Part shown: in pieces, positions 56,043 to 64,000 of the stretch
How positions within the stretch are numbered: position 1 is the first letter of the stretch
How the letters are laid out: every line of letters starts with the position of its first letter
Source: Phorcus lineatus
Taxonomy: Eukaryota; Mollusca; Gastropoda; Trochida; Trochidae
Length of the DNA stretch: 64,000 bases
NCBI GenBank assembly: GCA_921293015.1
Contig: OV121091.1
Coordinates: 33,712,839 to 33,776,838 of the forward strand
Direction of reading: 5' to 3'
Position numbers and translations under genes: made by a program
Notes under the pieces: generated by a model
Told to the model about the DNA's origin: nothing
What the model saw: the letters and a program-made list of their open reading frames with translations, nothing else
Databases searched by the model: none

Positions 56043-57361
56043 ATCTAAGACAACCGTACCTTGTCAACTGATAAGCTACAATGATGTTACTATATAGGCA
56101 GATAGCCTACTCACTGGCTCCACAATCAGCTGATTTCAATAAAAATCTAGATATCTTTGATGAATAGGGTTTGATCAGAGATATGCATTCCCATGTTTTT
56201 GATGTAGAGTCAACAGATTATTTGTAAATGACAAGTTTGCTAAAAATCCCTAAGAAGAGGTAAGACTTTCTTTCATTTGCCAACCTAATGGGTGGTCTCT
56301 TTGATATTGCTCATTGCCCTTGTGATCAATATTTTCACATCAATTATTCATGGTTTTTTGATATTACAGAATTTCAATTTGTCTCAAAGTCACCAACATC
56401 AGAAGCAAATGTCATTTATTTCAGGTTTTAAATGTGATCAGTTTTCTTCACAGGGAAAATATGGAACAGTTGATTGAAGTGGAAGTGTACCATATCTATA
56501 CTTTGAGCCCTAAAAGTGTTCTTTGATTTCATATTGTTGATAACAAATAGTATTTCATACACAAGATCTGACTCGGAAACTCAACCAAAAACAATGTGTC
56601 CTCCTGATATGTCGATTTTGGTTGAATTTACATCGGCAACAGCATTCCCAAATTGTTTCTAGGGCATAACTCTAAAACTTTTCACCCAATCATCACCAAA
56701 ATTGGTATAGCCTCTCCATATCATGTAGGTGTGCATTTTGGGGGTTGACCTTTCTTCAGTTTTTGTTGTTGTGTGCATAGCAACAACTTGGACTTTGTCT
56801 TTTTGATAGAGGATTTGTTTTGGGAGCATCTTGACTTTAAGAATCGTGGTCTGGAAGGATAAAAACATTCGCTAGTTTCATTTTTAAGTAAGTTACTTGT
56901 ATCTTGTAAAATACTTTTAATTGACAACATATGCTGATCCTGGATTTTTGACATATATTTTATGCATTTTTTAAACAGAAATACTTGTTCTGTTCTCATT
57001 CTGTATAGAGAATTTCTTTTCATGCTTTTTCACTAAATAGTTTTAAAATTTCGTAATATAGGGTTTAAAAGTCTATGATGCTACGTACTGGCTTGGAAAA
57101 TGTTTCTGGTCTAGTCACCAAGAGGATGATGTTTTCAATACAATACAATATAATATAAACTTGAAAAGCTTTGTAAATAAGTTCAAAAACTGATCTTAGT
57201 CCATGACTTAGCACAAGATTTTTCAACCCAAGGTAATTTTCCCAGATGACACTTTGCACACTGGGCTCATCAGTATAAAATTGTAATTATTGTTCTTGTC
57301 CTGACATGTCTCTAAGATTCCATGTGACCTTTGAAGGATAATTATTTATTTAAGACTTCAG

Positions 57362-57459
57362 TAGAGAAACAATATCTGCATGCTCAATCTTACACAAGGA
57401 AGGAGACTTTAAGTCTAGAATATGTCAAGAATTGTAAACAAAATGGCAGATACCAAGAG
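57362..57459 (+). CDS. Candidate exon (unknown)
   Basis: A 98-nt segment lies between acceptor ttatttaagacttcag and donor CAAGAG|gtatgt. Only one frame is open across it: two bases (TA), then EKQYLHAQSYTRKETLSLEY and VKNCKQNGRYQE, phase 0 at the end. The charged composition is protein-like. The nearest candidate downstream exon in phase is 59645-59695. No family is recognised. Confidence 0.35.
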
Positions 57460-59199
57460 GTATGTATACTCTATGATAATAGACAGATTTATGATATGGA
57501 ACTGTCTGCTTGAATTCTGCAAATAATGGCCATGTTTGATAGTAAATAATAAGGCAAGTTGATGCACCCTTGTTTGTGATTTCCTTCTAGCAATTTAGAT
57601 TTGTAAAATTAGATTAACAGTTTTCAAAATGTTTATTTCAAACTATTGATTTTCTTCATTCTTTTTACAAAATGGACACTACTTTTTCTTCCGATACTAT
57701 GAATTAGTAGCTATTTTGAAACATGGGATTGGAAAAGAGAATGTCAATGTACTTGATCAGTGCTTATTTATCTTGACCATTGAAATGTTGTTCCGTTAGC
57801 ATGATTATTTTTTTTTTGTGATAAAGCAGACTATGACATCATTTGTTTTAATGATAAATTTAGATAAATATAATGATTTTTCATTTGGATAAAATTATCT
57901 TTTGGTTGTAGCAGGATGAAATAGATGTATTGATATATCATATAAAGCATAGTTCAAATTTCATAATCTTAAAATTATAACATACATACCCAAACCAGAG
58001 AAATTCTGATTTTGATGAAAGACATTTTCAATCCAACCCAATAAAGAGAGTTAAATTCCTAAAAATATTTTATTACATATTCAAGTCAGAAAAATGATTC
58101 CATAAATCCTGTTAAAGAAAAAGCAATCAAAAGGCCAATGAATCCTAATCAATTCATGACCAGGGCTGATCCGGGATCTGTATCCCTTGTGTTCAGAGCG
58201 TGAGAATATGTGCTGTGTGCCTGTGTGTTCTGAGCTCCAACATTTTACCTGCGTTACCACCTGTCCTCTTCAAATTAAGTACCTGTCCTGCCAGGTATGA
58301 GATTGTCATCTCACACTTGCATGAGACAGCTGTCCTCACTCCCCCTGCCCTAGTAATGACAGGGCAGGGACGGTGATCGGTTAGCTGCCAGTGTGTCCAC
58401 TTTCCTCCCCTCTACCCCCCATAATTTTTAAGCTTTGTTAAGTAATAATAGCTTGCAACAATGTTATATCATGATATTCCTTTTCTATTGATTTTGCTGT
58501 TTCAAGTATCCTAGCATCAATAATAGTTTCATCATTACTGCTGCTTTTATAACAAATGTGTCTCGGAGCAAAATTGGTAATGACACCATTTCTTTACATA
58601 AATCCTGAAATTCAAACGAGATCAGTCTATCTGAAGTTAAAGAAAATTACAGAAAAAGTATGTTCTTTCTAAAAGACAATTTTCATGATGAAAAACTCTT
58701 ATCATCCCTTCTCCAGAATTATTCATTAATTCTAGTCAAATTTGCTGCTATCTCTGGCATCCCTAGTTATTTCAAATGATCAACTCTTTCGTCTAACCGT
58801 CCCTCAATCTCCTTCCCCAAGTGTCCAGACTGTTTGGAGATTTATAGGTACAGATCACTGAGTCAATGAAGCGTGCATTTTGCCACCAGCCTGTGATCAG
58901 AAATAACTCATTTCCATTTCAACGGGCTGTTTTGCTAATGATTTCACACACTTGACAAGCCCGGAGCTGGTTTCCTTTTTATTCTAATGTTTGTATGCTT
59001 GTCGACTTTCTGTTCACTGGAGCCTTTGTTGAGCCTGTGTGAGGAAAAAAGAAAGTTTTTCTGATGTGAATAATTGATGTGACCACACCTGTAATGCAGG
59101 ACTACCTGTGTGCCCTCGCCAAACATACTGTGTGTTTTATTGGGAATAATTCCTGAGTAGAAACAAAAGCCTGGACTTAGTGTATCGAACACTGTGTTT
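57460..59199. other. Gene-free stretch with a GC-rich patch at 58150-58430
   Basis: The patch holds several CACCTG/TACCTG/CCAGGTA E-box-like sites near 58250-58300 and a 9-bp-arm hairpin CCCTGCCCT...AGGGCAGGG at 58343-58369. No open frame across it is convincing, so a regulatory role is more likely than coding. Confidence 0.35.
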
Positions 59200-59644
59200 A
59201 CTGGGACAGTGGGAGGATGTGCTGTTTGCCAATAATTGGTTTAGGAAACAGACTATAGTTCCTCTGGCGTGCTTCCACAGAGATGTGAATTATTCCTGAG
59301 GTATGCACTGACTGGAGTGACACAGGAACACAGGAACCGATCTCTGCCTCTGTGGCAAGCAAGCTAGCGGAAACAGAGAGGTAGACACAGTCGGTGAGAA
59401 GCAACGTGGATCTTCTTCTCTCCCTCGCTCCCTCCCTCATCAAGCGCTCTGGATAAGCACTGCCTCAGAAGTGAATCTACTACAGCGACTCACTGACTCA
59501 GTGACTGCGGCCGGACTACCATTCATGAAGCAGCAAGCCCGCTAATTCTAGCATCAGTGCTTCACTGTCCTTCTTCGGCAACATCCTTCATGTGATCTGT
59601 TCTCAGTGATTTCTCCTCCCTTTGTGTATTTTGATGGACATTAG
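59200..59644 (+). promoter_or_regulatory. Promoter and 5' leader candidate
   Basis: This block is visibly richer in G+C than the window average, with a CTCCCTCGCTCCCTCCCTCA pyrimidine tract at about 59419-59439 and GACTGCGGCCGGAC near 59505. Three short upstream frames precede the possible main ATG at 59660: ATGAAGCAGCAAGCCCGCTAA (59525-59545), ATGTGA (59590-59595) and ATGGACATTAGTTAG (59634-59648). It resembles the 5' end of a gene that continues to the right of the window. Confidence 0.35.
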
Positions 59645-59695
59645 TTAGGGTCAGCCCTAATGGATTACCGGTCCGCTTGTGGAGTCTTCTGTCAA
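59645..59695 (+). CDS. Candidate first or internal exon ending at a strong donor (unknown)
   Basis: An ATG at 59660 opens MDYRSACGVFCQ, which ends at CAA|gtgagt in phase 0. An in-frame TAG upstream (59646-59648) supports initiation here if the leader is exonic. Alternatively, an acceptor gatggacattag makes 59645-59695 an internal exon (LGSALMDYRSACGVFCQ), in phase with 57362-57459. No further exon is identifiable before 64000, so the product is unknown. Confidence 0.35.
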
Positions 59696-61178
59696 GTGAG
59701 TAGTCAAATAATCTATCTGTGTTCTGTGTAACCTGATGTGTTTACATCTTGAATGACTTCCCTCTCTGCTACTAGTGAACTGCAGTGCTTATAGTATTTT
59801 AAATGTTTACTATTTGAGAACAAGTCTCTGTGACTGTTTACTGTTTTTTGAGTCTGTATGAGTGTGTTTATTGTATCTGTGTCATGGATTCTGTCTGCTA
59901 AAGCGGCAGACCTGTTGGCGGGATTTGTCTTTTGAATCCTGGCTTGGAGGGAGATCAAGAGATAAGCCTTAATGTTTCACCTTTGACCTTCTCCTGTCTG
60001 GAATGTCTAGGTCAGTTAGGTTTAAATTTGTAAACAGATGTCCCTGTCTTATTTGGAGTTGTGGTCCACAAATTCAGCAAATTTTTCCAGAGTTGACAGA
60101 GTGCACTTCAGTAAAGTGTTTGTTGCAAAAAAGGATCAACGACAGGTTTATTTTTTATTTCCATCAAAATCCAATATAAATTTTTTATTTAAAACTAAAA
60201 GAGAAGATGATCATTCTGATAAGCATACACTTACAAATAATTTATGTCAATTCTAATCGTGCTTATATCAATGAATGAAATTTCACAAGCTAACTTATAA
60301 TTTTTTGGCCACATTTCATAAGATTTTGAATCAGATCTATGCATAGATTACTCGATAGATGTTGAGATGGGCAAAAGATCTTAACTTCTTACCTTTTTGG
60401 TGTTAAGTTTTAACAGAGTTCTCCGCATGTGATGAACATCCTTGTAATGATAAGCATAAGAAGCTTATACCTAAGGAACGTGCCATAGGCCACAGGATCA
60501 GCTGCAGAATAGCTTTATTCTTATGATGCTTGGTATGTGGATTCAGTAAATAGCGACATAGATTCTCCTGAATGTATTTCAGAACATGTCTCAGTTAGAT
60601 TCTTGACATGTGATGAACATTCATGCACTGTAAAGAAGCACAAGAATTAAGCTTTTGCTTGTTGTATATGCTATTAGCAACAGGGTCAATTGAAGAATAC
60701 CTTATTTCTCCATGCATGATTTGTTCAGCCATATACTGTTAGTGTCAAACAGATATTGTTCATCATTTAAAAACAATTACTTGAATTTTACATTCTTTAT
60801 ATATATTCTTTTGGAGCAAAGTTAATTGACGGTACATGTATGTATATTACCCCTTCTTCTTAAATTTAAATATTTGAATTATGAATAATTTTGAATTCAT
60901 TTGTGTATTTGTAACAATGAAATATCCAATGTTTTTAGATATTCCTTTGATGTTTCACTAAGATAATCCTTTAACTTTGAAAGTGTGGTTATATGATGAA
61001 TTCACATTGAATTTCATTCCTAGTTGTCTCAAGTTCTCCTAATCAAATGATGGTTGATATGAGGTTGGAGGTAGACGTAAATGGTGGATGTAAGTGACAA
61101 AGTAAACAAACTTCTTTGATGTCTTTGAAAATGCCTCTTCTTTTTGTCCAATGGAAGAAACAGGAGCATCACTGACAC
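59696..61178. other. Gene-free stretch, probably intron of the candidate gene starting at 59.6 kb
   Basis: Two diverged segments with CATGTGATGAACAT(C/T)C, near 60426 and 60608, look like an old duplication. No exon is supported. Confidence 0.4.
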
Positions 61179-61382
61179 TAGGGGATGTGGAAAGTAAGCC
61201 CCTCTCATGAATTGGAAAACACAGCTATGAGTAATGGGCCATATTCTTTGGATGTTAGTCATTTTCGTAATTTGGAATGGGCCATTCGTTTTTGTAGCAA
61301 TTGTAGAATTTCTTATTCTAATGGGTCCTTTTTTCATCCAATGTGCAAAATGGCCAGTGGCCTCTACCTTTCCCAATCCCTG
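61179..61382 (-). mobile_element. MITE copy 2, related to 21352-21526, opposite orientation
   Basis: Read on the minus strand it begins CAGGGATTGGGAAAGGTAGA and shares TTTTGCACATTGGATGAAA and ATGGCCCATT with copy 1. The other end (TAGGGGATGTGGAAAG on the + strand) is degraded. It carries about 30 bp more than copy 1. The overlapping frames of 63-115 codons are element sequence. Confidence 0.8.
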
Positions 61383-62636
61383 CCCTCTTGTGGGACAATT
61401 AATTAGCTTTATGAGAAATGTTTAAAGCTGATGTTGATAGAAGATATGAATATTATAAAAGAAGTAAAGAATGGCTTCTCAAGAAGCTAAATAATCATGA
61501 ATGTTAAATATTCTAGTTCAAATTCTGAAAAGGTAATGGCAATCTTCAGTAAAACTATACTTTTATGAACTATTTTATGACAAGAGTAACCTCAGTAATC
61601 ATGGTTACAAAAAGATTTTTACTGACATCACGTGTTATTTGACTTTTATGGAACAGGTGTGGATGTTTTGTATTTCCTGAGCAAGAGTTAGGGTAATACC
61701 CTTCAGTGTCAAAATAACTTTATTACCAATTGTTTTTTTTATTAAAATCACTGCTAAATATATTGTAAAAAATCCTTATTGATGGCCACTACAGTTATGG
61801 CACAAACAAGTTTTCATTTCACAGATGAAAAACATGGGAACATGGGCTACAGAAATGTTCCAGGGAAAAGTGTAATGTGCACATGTGCACATTTTAAAAA
61901 TGTCACTACTTACATTTCACTCTATGAGTAATAGAAAGAAATGTGAAATAGGGGATTCATAACCCACCTAATTCTTAGTTGAATGAAGAAAGAAACCATT
62001 CATTCTCAAGCAAGTTTAAGATTGTCTATGTAGATTTTTATTATAAAGAAATGGATTAGAAAAATAGCTCAAAGAAATTGAAACCAGCTGATTCTTATGC
62101 AAACAATGAGAAAGTAATCATAAGCTTCTTGGCAGTACTGGATCATCTAAACAGACTTGCAGAAAAACTTTCATAATTATATGATTTAAAAAATCAAACA
62201 TGATACACAATACTCATTTTATGTCCTTAATTTGTTTACATAAAACTACAAGTAATACATAAAAATGCAGTTTGTTATTAAATTTATAGGTCAATAGGAC
62301 TTAAAGTTTCTTTTAGGAATATTTGTTTCAAATATGCCAGAATGTCCATGTAGTTTAGTGGAAAAGCATGTATCAAAAGGAAAAAGGGACTATGTACTTT
62401 ATCCTGATTTATTTCTGTCTTTACAAAAATAAGATAGTGCTTTATTATCTGATTGGGTCCTCAGTACACGCTGATTAAGTTATATGTTTTGAAAATATAT
62501 CTATCATAGATTCAAGCTTGGAATGAATAATATAGTATTTAAAGTTCTCACTAAAGATTACCAAGATGTATCATAAATTTGTTTTGTGAGCAGGTGACAT
62601 CTAGAGTTTAATGTCAGGTAAATCAGTGATTGTATA

Positions 62637-62812
62637 TACATGTCACAAGAGACTTTGTGAGAGTCTAGATTTACATATATATGTATACATATATGTATAA
62701 AAAGTAAATCTGTTTGAGTTTATATACATGATCATGTAACATGTCACAAGAGACTTTGAGGGAGTCTAGATTGACATGTACATATGAAATAAATCTGTGA
62801 GATGGGCAGGTC
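62637..62812 (+). repeat. Direct duplication of a block of about 100 bp
   Basis: ACATGTCACAAGAGACTTTG and GAGTCTAGATT occur twice, each time followed by TACATAT and AAATCTGT. The first copy also contains the palindrome TACATATATGTATA. Copies differ by small indels. Confidence 0.8.
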
Positions 62813-63278
62813 TGATCTAGTGTTCTACAGCATGTGTTAGCTGTTACAGGATACAGTGGAATGATTCAACTATGGCTTCAAAACATAGGAAGTATATGGT
62901 GTCATGGATCTACAGGACTTGAAATACACAAGACATGTGATGGCTTTATGACAGGCGTGTGCATATTCAAGTTTAATAAACTGGTTTATGAGAGGGCACT
63001 TCTTCATGAGAATTTATTAAAGGTTTGGATGTGGATGCATACATTTGGTTGAAAAAAATTGTAAATAAGGTCTTGTCAGTTCATTCATTCTTTACTAATT
63101 GATTTGCTGGATGCTTTCATAAAAACATAGGTCAGAGGCTTTTTGAATATTTAAAGTTTGTGTACTATTACAACAAATACAATTAATTTACTTTACACAA
63201 CATAAAAAATGATGAAAAAGCATCTTAAGCATGTCTGATCAACTAAAGATAAAAGTTTTTCATTCCCTCGTTATTGCA

Positions 63279-63310
63279 TTTATTCATTCATTCATTTATT
63301 CATTTATTCC
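63279..63310 (+). repeat. Microsatellite (ATTC/ATTT)n
   Basis: About eight units of TTATTCATTCATTCATTTAT-type sequence. Confidence 0.9.
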
Positions 63311-64000
63311 ATAAACTTTTATAATTTCTTTTCTGTTTAGATTTTGTATGACTCAGTCTAGAACTTGATGAATGTATAGAGTTATGAAAATTGTGTATGA
63401 TTTCATCATATCTGTTAACAAAAACCATAAGCTACATTTTGTTCATTGTGTTTGTTTCCATTTGCTTCAGGGTCAGGATACAATTGATTGTCTTTATTAC
63501 ATTACCATTAAATGTAGCTAGTAAAAAATATGTGAAGTTAGATTAATATACTATTGTCCAAAGGACTTGTTACAGTATCAAGCTAATGTCAATGTGTATC
63601 AATCAATAATTTCATACAAGAATCAAGAGGAGTCAAAAAAGAGTGTTGACTTTTATTTTATTTGACCTAGCATTTCAGAATCCAAAGATAACAACATCAA
63701 CAAGTCCACAATACATAATATGATTCATTCTGGCAGTTATAAACAATATATTACATATAATTCTAGCATTGTTTCAGCAAAGATCAAAGACACCGCCCAT
63801 CCTTTATTTGGCAGTATAGTATAGTTATGGCCACAAAACAATTTCCCATATTCATCAACAATAGCATTATGACATCATAAGCTATTGCCCTAATCTAGCA
63901 ATTCAATTTCATTTATGTTTATTTAGACTGGAATATAATTTATCTCATAATAAAGGTTTTAGATAATATGGTCATTCAGATGCATTTGGCAAGTTGATGT

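Larger units (their letters stand above)
61383..64000. other. Gene-free stretch to the window end
   Basis: Contains the duplicated block at 62637-62812 and an ATTC microsatellite at 63279-63310. No exon is supported. Confidence 0.45.

Noticed and set aside
56175-56256. Segment before a strong donor GAG|gtaaga
   Set aside because: All three frames contain stops close to the donor, so it is not a coding exon.
61029-61425. Overlapping frames of 63-115 codons on both strands
   Set aside because: They lie over the second MITE copy, and the shared peptide reflects the repeat, not a protein family.

Overview
This is a window of AT-rich animal DNA (roughly two thirds A+T by eye): short exons, long introns, GT-AG junctions and many short non-autonomous transposable elements. 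The SINE tails (a segment reading AATATTGCCAAAGTGGCG followed by ACTC repeats) and the one recognisable gene fit a lophotrochozoan, most likely a mollusc and perhaps a gastropod. The taxon is an inference; the eukaryotic character is not in doubt.

Region 1-12.3 kb holds the only gene I can name: a TSPAN13/TSPAN31-type tetraspanin on the minus strand. Four common exons (12131-12069, 11537-11370, 11047-10829, 8377-8216) join in phase 0 to either of two alternative last exons, 7774-7700 or 3205-3131. The two last exons encode the same 16-residue C-terminal tail ([16 protein letters not shown]) with synonymous changes at 15 of the 16 codons, so both appear old and protected by selection. Between them lie a SINE with perfect target-site duplication and an inverted pair of short related reading frames.

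Region 12.3-19 kb is a cluster of repeats and elements: a foldback at the tetraspanin promoter, a CRE-like motif cluster, a 750-bp hAT-like element with a perfect 8-bp target duplication, a second hAT-like element, a full-length tRNA-derived SINE with a perfect 12-bp duplication, and a ~0.7-kb tandem duplication that begins inside that SINE.

Region 19-64 kb contains no gene that I can recognise. It carries several MITEs and foldbacks, tandem arrays, microsatellites, and candidate short exons with good splice signals on the + strand (25.1, 35.6, 40.5, 46.6, 57.4 and 59.6 kb) and on the minus strand (45.0 and 45.9 kb). Some + strand candidates are phase-compatible with each other, so a long gene with large introns may cross this region, but I recognise no homology and give these low confidence. 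A GC-richer block at 59.2-59.7 kb looks like a promoter and first exon of a gene continuing beyond the window. No CRISPR, operon, rRNA or tRNA gene was seen; the tRNA-like sequence belongs to SINEs.
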